Shown: positions 44,690-57,020, numbered from the stretch's first letter. The stretch: 64,000 nt of DNA from Salvator merianae (GCA_003586115.2 QVOM02000126.1:5009667-5073666), one strand, 5' to 3'. Numbers and translations are program-made. Notes: a model not told the origin generated them from the sequence alone.

Positions 44690-45001
44690 AATGGCTAGAT
44701 CCAGACCTTGCAATACTAGGTCTGGACCCTGACATTCTTGGCCCTGCCCTTGCACAGAAGATGTAGTGTAGGAGTGACATGCACATTACCACACGCAGAT
44801 AAGGTTGGGTGGAACGTGTGACAGAAAGGCACACTGCAAGGAATGAATGAGAGAATGGACCATCCACACTGTTGGTGCTGCTGGACCAGAGCAATGGCAT
44901 TCTAGCCCTCGCAGTGCAAATGTCACCAACTGGGCTAGAAATGGAACACCTTGGACCGGTCTAGTAGAACCGTTCCAGTAAGGTAAGTGTGGAAACAGCC
45001 T
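44690..45001 (+). mobile_element. MITE fragment with shared right terminus
   Basis: The right end 'aaggtaagtgtggaaacagcct' fits the shared terminus. 'ccagaccttgcaatactaggtctgg' and 'accagagcaatggcattctagcc' lie inside. The family is closest to F; the left end is unclear. Confidence 0.45.
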
Positions 45002-46100
45002 GTGTTGAGGTTTTGGAAACGGCATTGAGGAGGATGGAATAGAAACCAGAAATGGAATAGAATCATTCTGAGGGGGGAGCAATTCCCTGTGTGAATCTCT
45101 AGCTGAAGGAAGAAGATTTATGATGGCATCCTTTGCTGGCACACCTGGCATGGAATCCTTGAAGAAAAAGAGGGGCATGGAGTGGAAAAGAGATGTTTTG
45201 GATGAAAAGAGGAGGGTTTGATTGGTAGCCTTCTGAAATTCCTGAACTGGGCTCTGGTCCAATGGCAGCCTTGCTTGTCACCCACCATCCTGCAATCCTG
45301 ATCCATGGGCTGCCACAGGAAACAGATGTTAGTCTCCCTTTCCGAACTGTAGATCTGCCTTTTTCCTTCCCTCATTTCTTCCCTTTCTCTTTGTGACAGG
45401 GGTGGTTGATGAAGGAGGTCACAAGCAGGAAATTCAGAACAGCTGGCGATGAGCCAGTGTGGCGTGGCAGGAGGACTTTATGCTTGCAATCTTCACCAGG
45501 TTTTGCTGGTGTGTGTATGTTAAAAAACAATTCTATGAACACAGATTCTGCAAATCTTTCATTGTGTTTTGTTTCTTCTTTTCTTGTGCCTCTGTAGAAA
45601 CCTGTGGGGAGCAAAGCACCAATCAGGTTATATTGCAAAATAAAGTCACCCTCTTAACCACACAGGGGCTTAAAGTGCCAAATAAAAAGTGCACAATAAA
45701 GCTACTACCGTTGGGAATGGACAAGGATTTGGATTATGAAATAGATGCCATCTGTCTATAACACCTAATAGTTATGTTAACAACAGCTGGATTAAGCATT
45801 GTTGGAAGCTGGAGAAATTATGTTGACTAAAACGTAAAGCTATGGTAGCAGCATATTTGGGAAATTACACTTAATTAAAACAAAACAGAATACTTTATGC
45901 TTCATGATATCCAGAGGTGAATCATCAACTGTCCTGAGTGCACAGACACTGCTGAAAAGTAACTTTTCAGAAAAATGACCCCTGGTGCTTGTTTCTGCAT
46001 GTTGGCCTGTGAAGCAGAAATTCCAAACTGAACACTCAGGTCTCAGAACTGATATAGTCTTGCTATGGTCTGGGCTTTTGCTAATGTGGATGCAGCCTCT
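45002..46100. other. Intergenic, no gene seen
   Basis: No gene or named repeat is supportable. Confidence 0.4.
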
Positions 46101-46550
46101 GAGCCTTTCTGCACTTATGTGTGCAGTTCTGGATCTGTAGATCTGAGTCAGGCAGGGGCTGGTACCAATCTGTTCTGGACCAGTCCCTGTTCTGGTCCCA
46201 AAGCTCATGTGAGAATTGGAGTCGGCCCCAATAGCTAGGAACTATTCCTGGCCTCAGAGCCTCCGGGGGACCCATTTTGTTGGTGCAACAATGTGCTTCA
46301 TTGAAATGAGTCCCCCATGGCCTCAGTACACCCATAGACCTCCGTAGTCCCTAGTATACTGCTAGATGCCAGTAGGCCTAGTACGCAGGTAGAGCAGAAG
46401 TGGATCAGGAGCTTCCCGATCCAGAATACACTCCATTTCATGCAGACAGAGTGTATCAGCAGCCGTAAAGGACACGAGGCTTCTCATCTGCACCAACATG
46501 TGGACAGAAGAGGAATGCCATCTGGACTGGAGGTAAGTGCAGAAAGGTCT
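46101..46550 (+). mobile_element. MITE family F, TSD TCT
   Basis: It starts GAGCCTTTCTGCACTT and ends AAGTGCAGAAAGGTCT. TCT flanks both sides (46098-46100 and 46551-46553). The interior has 'ggaccagtccctgttctgg', 'caaagctcatgtgag', 'gggacccattttgttggtgc' and 'cagaatacactcc'. 450 bp, non-coding. Confidence 0.72.
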
Positions 46551-46553
46551 TCT

Positions 46554-47029
46554 GATAACTGGGGAGGAATTAGTTGATGAGTCAAAAATGAGAAACACTG
46601 TGGGGAAGTGATCATGAAATAGTGCCACTCCTGATTTGAAGGAAAGCTAAACTTGACTATTGCCTAATGTGTACCTTGGAGCTGAAGAAAGCTAATTTCA
46701 ATCAACTCAGAGCAATGATCTGTTAAGATGCTGTGGTGAAAAAGCGTAATCAGAACAGCTCCAGAAAGGCAGCTGTTCCTTCAAAAGGAAATCACAACCA
46801 GAGACACGGCCAAAGAGCAGGAAAACAAGAAGACAGAATAAGAAGAAACTAGTGTGGCTGAAGAAGAAGTTTAAGTGACGATCTGATACTCAACAACGAA
46901 GCAGAGACAATGATAGCGTACAGATTATCCAAAATTGTAGAGAAGTATCAGAGAAACTAAAGCACGGAGTGCGCAGGCTATGTTCATACAAAGTGAAAAA
47001 GGGGCAGAAACGCTCTGAGATAGCTTAGA
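46554..47029. other. Intergenic, no gene seen
   Basis: Nothing recognised apart from random short frames. Confidence 0.4.
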
Positions 47030-47105
47030 GATTTATTTATTTATTTATTTATTTATTTACACTTTTATCCCACCCTATACCCAAAGGATGGGTTACCATT
47101 CTGGA
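47030..47105 (-). mobile_element. L2-like tail with (TTTA)n, inverted
   Basis: A (TTTA)n run (about 47034-47060) followed by 'cacttttatcccaccctatacccaaaggatgggttacc', the reversed L2-type 3' tail. Confidence 0.65.
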
Positions 47106-47166
47106 TTAGAGATGGGATGGGAACATGAGGGTTGCATACCACCCTCTCTACGGTGTTTCTGAGGTG

Positions 47167-47167
<1 letters not shown>

Positions 47168-47212
<45 letters not shown>
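47168..47212 (+). repeat. Poly-T homopolymer
   Basis: An uninterrupted T run of about 45 bases. Its length should be treated as approximate because such runs are error-prone in assembly. Confidence 0.95.
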
Positions 47213-47215
<3 letters not shown>

Positions 47216-47464
47216 ACGTGTGAACACTCCCTTAGAATAACAGGAGTCCCTTCAGCTATGTTAAACATAACAAGGCAAATAAAGTGGCAACCAAGCTGCA
47301 TTGGGAATATGGCAAAATGCTCCTGAGTGACAACAAAAGAACTGAACAAATTCCTCTTTTGGCTCAGTTTTTCTCCAAAATGAAGAAAATGATTGTGCAG
47401 AACAAGGTGTAATTTGAGATCAGTCTATGACCAGCAGACATCTGTGCATTTTGAGAAAGTTTGG

Positions 47465-47981
47465 GGGCCTTTCTGCACTGGCAATGCCGTGATCTGAACC
47501 AGTGAATCTGGACCACTGAGGCCCACTGGTTCAGACTATGGCATGGTGCGATTTGTAGTGGTACTCTCTGCACAACGATGCCGGTTCAGACTAGCCCCTG
47601 CAACAGCCCTGAAGCTCACATAAGATTCTGAGCTGGCCTCTGAGGGCTCCAAAGGGCTAGGAAGGAAAGTTCCTAGCTTCAGAGATCCTGGGGAACCCAT
47701 TTTGGTGGTGCACTTTGGTGTGCAGTTAAAATAGGTCCCCTGGTAGTCTGGAAAATGAAGGCATGCCTTCTGCATAGCTCCATGTTCTAGACCGGGACCT
47801 GCCAGTACGCTGATAGATCTTAATATCAAGGTCTATTGGTGATCCAGATCAAGGTCCTCTTGAGCTAGATCATGCTGCATCTAGAGCAGAGAACGCATAC
47901 CACTAACATGAGGACCAATGGGGCTCCAAAGAGGACAATGAGAAACCCTGTTCTGGAACAAAGGTAAGTATGAAAAGTCTC
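47465..47981 (+). mobile_element. MITE family F, fullest copy
   Basis: It starts GGGCCTTTCTGCACTG and ends AAGTATGAAAAGTCTC. TGG may flank it if one extra C is allowed at the right end. The interior includes 'gaaccagtgaatctgg', 'gaagctcacat', 'aggaaagttcctagc', 'gaacccattttggtgg', 'atgccttctgcat' and 'aatatcaaggtctattggtgatcc'. About 517 bp. Confidence 0.72.
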
Positions 47982-47999
47982 CTGGGTCCAGGTGAACTG

Positions 48000-49535
48000 C
48001 AGGCTAGAGTTCTGACAGAATTCCCCAATAAATTACCAGAATCTTTTCCTATCTTTATGAGATCCTAAAGGACAGGCAAAATGGCAGATGATTGGTGGAA
48101 AGCAAATGTTATTCCTACTTAAGTAATAGCAAAAATGAATGCCTGGGAAGATTTTTAAAGTAGGCCATAAAAACAACTTAGCTGTTAACTCCCTCAACAA
48201 CAATGCATCAAATGCTAGAAGTCGGTATGGAGTTGTCAAAAATGAATACCTTGTTTAATTTCTTTTGATCAAGTAACCTCCTCAGGTGACTGTGAAAATG
48301 TAGTGGATGTTATTTACTTGGCCCTTAGCAAGTATTTGATAAAGCATCCCATGTTATTCTACTGAGCGAGAATATTAAATGTAATCCAGGTAGCACAATA
48401 TTAATGAATGCTTGTTGAACTGGAGGGAGAGGTCAAGGGAGGTGGCAAAAGATTTAATTATGGGCCTAGCATCTTCAATGTATTTATTAATAACTTGGAG
48501 TCTGAGCTGGATATAATTCCTATAAAATTTGCTGATGGCACACAGCTGGAGGAATAACAAATATTCCAGAAGAATCAAATGCTTAAAATGAGCTCTTTAA
48601 GCCGGAGAGCTGGGCTGAAATTCAAGAGAGGTGAGTGCTAGATGTTACAGGTAGTGTAGAAGAATCAAATGGATGAATGTAAGATAAAAGATATTTTGGC
48701 TTGGTGATAGTATTTGTGGAATAGATCTTGGTATTTGGTATTAAACAAAAACTGAGTGTGGATCAGGAGCACAATGTAGGAGCAGGAAAGACTAAAGCCC
48801 TTTCTCCATTGGGCCTTATTCTGGATTATATCCTGCAATCCACATGCTTGCGCAGAAGACTACAGCAGGTCCTGCCCAATGCTTATCATAGTCTTTACTG
48901 GTATTGGATGGCAGGCCTCTATTCTGGAATGTAATTCAGAATACAGCTCAGAAAATGCCAAGGACAATTCTGAGATGCATGAGTATAAGCATAGCCTCCC
49001 ACTCTGGTTAAATCTCACTCTCAGTATTGTGTCCATTTTAGGAAGGGTTCAGAGATGCTGGAAAAGGCTCAGAAAGGGGCAGCTAAGATGAGCTGGGAAA
49101 TAAAAACCAGGTTCTGTGGAGAATGACTGAGAGAAATGTATGGATGGATGGATTCATGCATGTACTTAAGAATTTATATCCTGCCCTTCGCCTGAAGGTC
49201 CCAGTGGAGTCACGACAATAAAAAGATAAAATATGTAGAATAACCTAAACCATATTTAAAATTTAGTCCTAAAACAATTGAAGGGAATATTATTCCAGTC
49301 TTCAAATACTTGAAAGGATGTCACAGAGAAAAGGGTCATGACTTTTTATCATTGGTGATCATCAGAAGATCATGTTTCTTCAAGTAATAGTAGTTCAGTA
49401 ATGGAAACCATTACCTAGGATGGTAGCACCTCCTTCATAGGTCGGCCTTCAGTAGGAGATGCTTTGGTTGGCTTCCTGCATGAAGTTACATCTTGCACCG
49501 AATGACCTAAATGGCCTCTTGCAACTCTATGATCC
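48000..49535 (+). mobile_element. Ancient CR1-group LINE remnant
   Basis: Degraded ORF2 text is readable in broken frames: 'gggcctagcatcttcaatgtatttattaataacttgg', 'aaatttgctgatggcacac', 'ctcagtattgtgtccattttagg', 'ggaaaaggctcagaaaggggcagctaagatgag'. A 3' end finishes 'ctcttgcaactctatgatcc'. It is interrupted by a family B element near 48793-48970 and by an inverted L2-like tail near 49140-49250. Confidence 0.65.
48793..48970 (+). mobile_element. MITE family B, old copy
   Basis: The text 'gccctttctccattgggccttattctggattatatcc', 'agcaggtcctgcccaatgctta' and 'tctattctggaatgtaattcagaata' follows the family B body seen at 6086 and 7090. The right terminus has drifted and no duplication is clear. 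Confidence 0.6.
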
Positions 49536-50389
49536 CCTGATCCTAGTCCTCCACCGCCTTCTCAAGCAATTTGGAAAGCCAACTGAGTTTTGAAGAAGAG
49601 GACCCATAGGAGTGCTTGTAACAGCTGACTACTGTGCATCTGAGATACATGCCTAATGAACTTCAATGAAGCTTCAAGCCTAGCTGAAGAAGAAGAACAA
49701 AAGATCCATTGTATTTGGGAAGCAAGATGAGGTGGCAGGAAGAGTCCATGCCAGGATAGACCATACCAGTTGCAGACCCCTAGAGATAGGTGGTTCCACA
49801 CTATTTTCTTTTCTTACTTTGCATCTGCTTGCCCTGTGGAAACCCATAAGTTGGGTTCCATGCATGCTTGCTCATGGTTCACATCTAACAATGCTGCTTA
49901 CCTATGGTGAAGTATCTCTAGGTGTACAGCCATGCAGTTCATCTCTGGTAATGTTTTCTTGGAATCTTCCATGTAAGCACCATTGAATTGGATGAACCCC
50001 ATGGTGGCCCATGGATTGGGACCACAGGGTGATGAGGGTGAGCGGGATCAGGCTCTGATTGGAAGTCTCACTTTCATTTTCCTAAACTGAAGTTTGATCA
50101 GAGGCTAGTCCCTTCCCGACTGCCCTGAGGCCCCTGCCAGTGAACCATGGTCACTGCTGAGTGAACCATGTGCTAGTGTGCACAGGACTCAGCTGTGAAA
50201 CTTAAAGGCTTTGACACATGGGAAGCAAATGGACATCTGTGCCACAGAGGGAATTCGAGCTATGCCTGAAGAAAAAAAACCCTCCCAGCTGTTAAAGCTG
50301 CAGGAGTCCAGTCTATAGACCCGGTCAGATGTCCTCCTGATGGCACAAAGCATCCGGGATCATTGAACAAACAGCGTGTGGGAGCAGTA
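49536..50389. other. Intergenic, no gene seen
   Basis: The last stretch before the CpG-rich promoter region. No exon is recognisable on either strand. Confidence 0.4.
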
Positions 50390-51190
50390 GATTGCCTTCA
50401 GTTTTCACTGAGAAGGCTGGTGCAGTTCCAGCAGCATTGTCGCCCTGGTTCACGAGTTTGGCAAAAGGCCGCCGACTTCCCTGTTTCCACAGGAACTAGC
50501 GCCTTCTCTTTGCACTTCTGGGATATCAAGGGGATGCTTCTCATCGACGTAAGCCTTGTTTCTGAAAGAGGCCGAGAGAGACGCTTTGGGAGAGTCAGAA
50601 GACAGTGCCAGCCCTCCGCCCTCCTAGGATCGCCTCCGCAGCTTCGGAAAGGCAGAGTTGCACTGCCTTTGCATCGGTAAGGAAAGGAGCCGCTTCTACC
50701 AGCGACGGGGGTGACGAACAGAAAGAGGTTCAAGAGCGTAAAGCGCTCCCTTAGCCCTGCCGGTCCTTCTCCCGAGGCTGAGCCGACAGCAGCGACGCAT
50801 CTTCCACTCTGAAGCAGCAAATAAAGTTGTCTCCTATTAATTCACACTCCACCTCTTCCTCCTCCCACGCCAAGCCAATGGCTACCATCACCCCACCCGC
50901 CTTTCGCCTGCCGCTTTCCTTTCCCCTCCCCATCCCCTCCCTGCCTTTCGCATTTTTTTTTTTTTCCGAAGCAAACGTCTGGGTCTGATGAATTATTCAG
51001 CCTCCTCTTCGTCTCCTAGAGGAAGGCTGTCTCTCGCCTTCGAGCATCTCCCCGAACTTTGTGCCAGAGCCTGAGACGGAAGGAGCCCGGATCCAGCAGG
51101 GGACTCAGCGCTGCCTCCCGGCAGCAATCCTTTCACTTCCCACAAGCGTCGCGTCCTGCGCTTCTTCCCTCTTCAGCTCCCAGACCGCCA

Positions 51191-51223
51191 CCTCCCCCCA
51201 CCCCCATCCCCATCCCCACCCCA
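51191..51223 (-). promoter_or_regulatory. C-rich tract, G-quadruplex potential on minus strand
   Basis: Five or more runs of four to six C are separated by single A or AT spacers (CCCCCC-A-CCCCC-AT-CCCC-AT-CCCC-A-CCCC). The minus strand therefore meets the four-run G4 pattern with 1-2 base loops. Function is inferred from position in the promoter region only. Confidence 0.6.
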
Positions 51224-51856
51224 GCCTAGGATCGATGGTCCTGTAGTGGATCTGCCCAAGTTGAGCTGCCTCCCCGCTCGGGCTCCCCGCAGGTGCGCGG
51301 CGTTTCGTCCCGCCCACTCTCTTCCTCGCTTTTCTCGGCGCGTGGGTGCAGCGGATTCCAGAGCGCAGCTAACCACGGACCGGTGTGCTTGCGGCGTGTT
51401 TCCCCGATGGCTTTCCGCGGAGAAGCGACGGCGAACGGCGCTCTGCAAATCCCGCTCCAGCCTGTGGAGTCCAGCCTTCTGCAGTGAAGGAGCGCCGGGA
51501 GAGCGCTGTCCGCGGTGCTGAACCCCGTGGGAGCTATCCGAGGTGCTGAACGTTCCACGCGCCCCCGGTCCTTTGGGTTTACAGCTACTTTTAAAACCCT
51601 CGAATCTTGGTGGCTTAGGAAAAAGCGTTCGCCCGGACCGGCTCGCCGGAGGTCTCTGTCTTTTGCAAAGGAGAATAGCAGCGAAGAGTTTTCCTTCTTC
51701 TCCTCATTGTGACAAAGTCGCTTTGCACCTTTGGCATGCGTGCTGCTTCCCTTTACGAGCACCGGGACCTGTGAGTGCCAATCATTCGGGTCTTAGGCTA
51801 ATTCTTCCCGGGGGTCTTTGGAAGGGAGTGTGGTCATGTTGCGTGCCTGCTTTGGT

Positions 51857-51876
51857 AGCAGCAGCAGCAGCAGCAG
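51857..51876 (+). repeat. (AGC)n trinucleotide repeat in 5' region
   Basis: Six to seven AGC/CAG units lie about 230 bp upstream of the KCNH5 start codon, probably within the 5' UTR or proximal promoter. Confidence 0.85.
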
Positions 51877-51981
51877 TTGGGCAAACGCGCAGGCGCAATC
51901 GCCTCGGAGGCTGCAGTTCCTGAGCTGTGAGCGCAGTCTTGTCACAGTCTGGGCTTCACCAGCCGCTGGAGCGCTACTACC

Positions 51982-52184
<203 letters not shown>

Positions 52185-52726
52185 TGAGCCGCTCTTTTGT
52201 TGCCTCCCTCCCTTCTTCTCCGTCTGGACTGAGGGACGGTGGTGAAGAAGGAAGCCCTGGGGTTAAGCTGCTCCCAAAGTTACTAAAAAGTCCAAAGCTC
52301 TCCCTGACTGGAGTTAGAAGCGGTGCCCAGGGATGGCCTCTACATGGCTGGGTTCTCCTTAGAACTTCTAGACATTTTTTTTTTTTTCCAAAACTTTGCT
52401 GGGTGAGCTCGTGTCTTTGTTGCTTAACCATCTGTGCATAGATCTGTTTTAAAATTCCACGGCGCTTGCCATTTTTAATGCCATGAGCAGAAAGGAGCAA
52501 CCTGAAGGAAGGGAGTAGAATTTAAGGCAGAGGAAGTGGTGGCAAGCAAGTGAAACATCAGCTGACACATTCCTTTCCCGGCTTCTTGGAGACGGTCTCT
52601 AATTTCTTTCACAGGAGTATTGTGTGTGTATTTGGCTGATCAATGGAATTTCCCCATCTGATACAAGAAATAGAAGGAGATAGAAGTATTACGACTGCAA
52701 GGAAGATATACGTGCCCAGTGTAAAA

Positions 52727-52779
52727 AGGAAGGAAGGAAGGAAGGAAGGAAGGAAGGAAGGAAGGAAGGAAGGAAGGAA
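52727..52779 (+). repeat. (GGAA)n microsatellite 1
   Basis: About 13 uninterrupted AAGG/GGAA units, 550 bp inside intron 1. GGAA is the ETS-factor core, so long arrays can act as ETS-binding platforms, but no function is shown here. Confidence 0.95.
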
Positions 52780-53069
52780 TACTCTTCCCTCCCTGAGTCA
52801 ATAGAATGCAAGGCCTGGTGATGCCCTGAATATATAGTACAGTTTGGAATGGAAATAATACAAAATAGGGGGAAGGAAATCCAATTTCCTCCGGAACTTT
52901 GCTTTTCGTTCTCTTGGCTCTCCTATATCCCTAGGAATGGAACTGAGAAGAAGGTTTTGCCTCTAATCTCTTGGGGAGACCAAGTAGGGTGATGATATGA
53001 TTATTTTCCAAACTGCATAACTTTCCTGACTAAAGGAATTTGTGCTGATTTTGAAATCGATGAAGAAGA

Positions 53070-53127
53070 AAGGAAGGAAGGAAGGAAGGAAGGAAGGAAG
53101 GAAGGAAGGAAGGAAGGAAAGAAGGAA
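53070..53127 (+). repeat. (GGAA)n microsatellite 2
   Basis: About 13-14 GGAA units, the same unit and orientation as the array at 52727, 290 bp apart. Confidence 0.95.
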
Positions 53128-54149
53128 CAATAAACAGCATTTTTGTTGTTTTATGGTGCATTTATGTGTGTGTTAGACAAATAGCATTGTTTTTGCTAGT
53201 TTATTCACTTCGTCTTTGTGGAGCTAGTACTCTTAGCACCTGTGTCAAAATTTACTAAGCAACACTCTTTAGCTTTTATTTATCAGTCACTTGATTACAT
53301 TTGAATCCCTTTCCTTTTTCACTCAGAGATGTATAAGTGGGGTTACCTCCTCTTGTTACAGTTCTGAGATAGTAGTATACATTTTGAAGAAAGAAGCACG
53401 ATAAAGCTAACAAGTGAACTTTATAGCTCTATGAGGATTGACATTCAGACTTCCTAGCTCATATCTGCCCTACACAAATTAGTTCACATTCTTTCTATAG
53501 TGTTCCTTTGTATTTATGATTTGCATGTATTTTTAATGGGTCCTAAAAAGAGGGATAGTATTGTTCTTCTGAAGTCAGATTCACTTTAGGACGAGGTGTT
53601 TGGGTTTTTTAAAATTATTTTTATTGGAGCATTTTTTTTTGTTTTCAGGGTTTTTTTGCTGTTCAGAGATGTCCTCCTTTTGTTTATTCTGTGCTTGAAA
53701 AGATGTTGTAATACCAAATAACTGCAGGTCACAGGCTGAAATGGATTTTATGGTGGGATAGTTGAGACCATTTTTTCTTGATATTCAATTTTCAACCTTT
53801 TTTGCATAGCGACACACAATTCTAAAACAGGATTATTCATAGAATTTCTGACCTACCTATCTGCTACAGAACAACCAAGACAATTATTTAAATAACAGCA
53901 CATTCCATAATAATTTGTTGTATTGTAAAACTTTGGAATGCGATTTGACAAATCTTTTAATGACCACGCACAGTGATGGAAAGAGCTTGAAGAAAGATAT
54001 CACAGATGGGATATTTCTGTTCTGGGTTTCATTCATTCCTTTCAATTGTCTTTCTCTCTTACCAAATTAACCAGTCAGCCTTCTATGACTGCTAAGCCCA
54101 CGCATTCCACAGTGGGTTCTCCGATGTTGTTTTTCTCTAAGCCTTTGGA

Positions 54150-54296
54150 GGGAAGGGCTGTATCTCAGTGGTAATACAAGAGCCTGGAAAGCAAAAGGTT
54201 GCTGGTTCAATCCCCAGTCTCATCCCAGAAGTAGGCAATGGCAAACTACTTCTGCATCGCTGCTAAGAAAAACTGCATAGAGGTGCACATGGAATC
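54150..54296 (+). mobile_element. tRNA-derived SINE, copy 1
   Basis: The head has a Pol III A box-like 'tatctcagtgg' and a B box 'ggttcaatccc', as in a tRNA gene, but lacks a foldable tRNA. The tail 'gtaggcaatggcaaactacttctg...aaaactgcatagag' resembles the BovB/RTE-mobilised tail of squamate SINEs. It is cut short relative to copy 2. Confidence 0.75.
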
Positions 54297-54490
54297 TGGG
54301 AGTGGCTGTAGCTCAGTGGTAATGCAAGCAGCCTCGAAAGCAGAGTGTTGCTGGTTCGATCCCCAGCCTCTCTCCTGAAGTGGGCAATGGCAAACCACTT
54401 CTGTATCTTGACCAAGAAAACTGCATAGAGATGCTCATTGGGACACTCAAGCAATTTACCAGGAGTTGGACATGACTCAATGATACCCAC
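54297..54490 (+). mobile_element. tRNA-derived SINE, copy 2, fuller
   Basis: A box 'tagctcagtgg' and B box 'ggttcgatccc' (about 54352-54362) are well kept. They are followed by 'gggcaatggcaaaccacttctg', 'gaaaactgcatagagatgctc' and the BovB-like 'gagttggacatgactcaatg'. It lies head-to-tail against copy 1. Confidence 0.82.
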
Positions 54491-56141
54491 TGCCTCCAAG
54501 AAGCCTTGAGATTCTGTATTCTGGTGGTGCCATTTTGGCCACATAGTCAGGGATCCTTACAGGCTGATTCATAAACTAGGATGACCTGCTGAATCTTCAG
54601 TGGACAGTGGCAGTTGTCCCTTGACAATGGCCACTGTACTAATAAATTCCCCAAAGAAAAATATCTTGTATATGTGTGTTGGAAATAAGAGTCACATTTG
54701 CTGGATTCTCAAACTCACACTGCCAGGCCATTCTTGCAATTTGACATTTAACATAATAGTTTTTCATGGTAGTACATGGAAAACATTTTGCATTGTACTA
54801 AAGCACACACACCTCGGTGCTTTGCTATCATTCAATCAACCCAATGTTTAATGCAATTTAATTGTGGGAGATGCATTTTAAGTTGGTCACAGGTTATTTT
54901 CCATGCTTGATTACATGATTTCAGACAATGCCTACTCATTAAGAACACTAATGGCATTTTCATATAGGAAGCACGATTTGGGAGTTTATACTGATTTAAG
55001 GTAATGCACTCCGGAACTGTTACTTTCTGAATAAATAATGATACCAAACTGTGATACAGATATGAATACGCTAACTCTTAACTCCTTATGTGTGCCTTTT
55101 CCCATTACTTTGAGGCCCCAGGTGCACAGCTGGCTCGGCTGTAATTTCTTTATTAATATTATTCACATATTATTAACTCTAAGAAGAAAAGGAGAGCTAA
55201 ATTGGAAGGAAACTGAAGGCCCGTATAATCCAACATCCTATGTAAAATACTGCTTACTGTGTGCAAGTTTGGGTCTTGAAATAGGAGGTTTATCCACTTG
55301 TCCAGCAAGGATCATGCTTATGTTGTGAACTGAGTGACGGTCCTGGAAAGGACTAAAAATCTGCAATTATACAGGGCCACAGTAGCGGTATAGTTTAATT
55401 TAATTGCTTGAATTCATATTTTATCTCTCCATAGCTGTGGTGTTAGTAAGGGCATTCCCTAACTGGCTTCCCATTGTGGTATTGATGAAATCTGGATCTA
55501 CTTAACTTTTGCAAGATGGTGGCCCTGTGTATGTTCCGTATTCTGAGAAACAATTTGCATTGCAAATAAGAGCATTGCTTTCAAATGAATTGCTCCTGCA
55601 CTGTCTGTCTCTATGCTTGGTGCTTGCTGATATTCAGGAGCCGTGACACAGAGAGGGAAAACCAAACCAAAACCCTGCGTTGTTTGAAATCATCCAGTAT
55701 AGTAAACACAGGTAGATTTTTAACAATATTCCAGGGATCAGACCTAAATAATCAGCCTCTTTATCTAACGGCCACAAGCTCAGTGAATTAATTGCAAAAA
55801 GTTGTGCTGTGGACTGCTGGATCTTTACACTCCGATGTCCATTTCAGACAACTGTTGAAAGCCTGTTCTTCCACCCATGTTTCTTTGTGTGAATGGCTGG
55901 ACTCCTTCGTTTTCCTCATCCCACTAATTGTTTTACTATTGATTTTAGCAGTGATGGCAGGTAAAACTGGAGTGGTGGTGCTCCAATTGGAACAGGATTT
56001 TTGATCGCCTCTGATCACACCAAACTTCCTTCTGATCTGATCTGCTATGGATCAAAATACAGTTCAGCATGATCAAGTCCATCATGTGAAACAGCACTCC
56101 ACTTCTCTCCCACCATCACACCACTTCCAGTTGCTGGCCAT
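54491..56141. other. Intronic sequence, no repeat or exon recognised
   Basis: Unique-looking AT-rich intron. None of the short frames resembles KCNH5 coding sequence. Confidence 0.5.
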
Positions 56142-56435
56142 TAGAGATGTGCATGAACTTTTTTTCTGGTTCTGTTCGGTTCAAACTGAACACTCCTTTG
56201 GTTCAAATTTGAACTTTTTTCTTTGAACAGGTGTGGTGTTCAGTTCAATTTGAACACCTCCAAACTTAGATCAAACAGGGTGCCTTTGATAGATTCATTA
56301 GAACACCCCTTTGTTCAGTTCGAATTTGACCCCTGTTTTCAAATAGGCAGGGCTTCTGGTTCAAACACAAACCTTTCAAACACTCTCTGTTTTGTTTGAA
56401 CCGGTTTGAACCCGAACCAGTTCAGCACATCTTTA
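56142..56435 (+). mobile_element. hAT-type element with 8-bp TSD
   Basis: The left end TAGAGATGTGCATGAAC and right end CAGCACATCTTTA are imperfect inverted repeats of the kind common in vertebrate hATs. The flanks CTGGCCAT (56134-56141) and TTGGCCAT (56436-56443) match at 7 of 8. The interior is dense in 'gttcaaa/tttgaac' palindromic words. 294 bp, non-coding. Confidence 0.85.
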
Positions 56436-56583
56436 TTGGCCATTGTTGGTTGTTAATATTGCTTTTAGCCTTGATTTTGTGTCTTGCATTGCAAACTTCT
56501 TTGAGCTGTTTCATGGGAAGTAGTAGATAAATGTTTCAAATAAAGCTTAAAAAATTGTTGTTTCTGAAAATGTTAAGTGTCTA

Positions 56584-57020
56584 GGGCCCCATCCAGATGG
56601 GGAGAATATAGCTCCATTATGTCAATGCTATAGTGAGATTGCCACATGTATCTGTGACAACCCCACCATAGCCCCACTATATCTCTCCTAAATCCTGCTA
56701 CAGCCTATTATGGAAAAAACTGACTCTGATGGCAGGTTTTCCTCAAATAGCGCTATAACTTACCGTCTGAAGGGAGCCACCATCCTGGAACTTCCGACCA
56801 TGCATGTGCAGGGTGAAAAAGAAAACTGCGCATGCACAGTGGTCATGATCACACACTTCCAGGTATTTTGCACTGGTGAAAAACCCAGATGTGCACATCA
56901 TTAATACGTGCACAGACAGCACTGGCCCCAACGTTGTCTAGGCAACAAGCGATAATTCTGGAGGGGCTATACTCCAGAATATTGCTTGTTAGCAATATAT
57001 TTGGTCAGCATCTGGAGCCC
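56584..57020 (+). mobile_element. DNA transposon family E
   Basis: It starts GGGCCCCATCCAGATG and ends CATCTGGAGCCC. The interior ('ctatagtgagattgccaca', 'caaccccaccatagcc', 'gacaagcgataattctgg'-like text, 'tactccagaatattgc') is the inverted counterpart of 9829-10362. Flanks CTA/AAT give no duplication. Superfamily unassigned. Confidence 0.68.

Noticed and set aside
1..50389. RHOJ or another neighbour gene on the minus strand
   Set aside because: RHOJ is the expected upstream neighbour from mammalian synteny, but no Rho-family GTPase motif appears in any frame of the window.
51226..51762. 178-codon minus-strand ORF in the promoter region
   Set aside because: It overlaps other long frames on both strands in CpG-rich DNA, has no recognisable domain, and is explained by low stop-codon density in GC-rich sequence.
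54297..54375. tRNA gene
   Set aside because: A and B boxes are present but no full cloverleaf can be formed and a SINE tail follows; an adjacent sister copy confirms it is a SINE.
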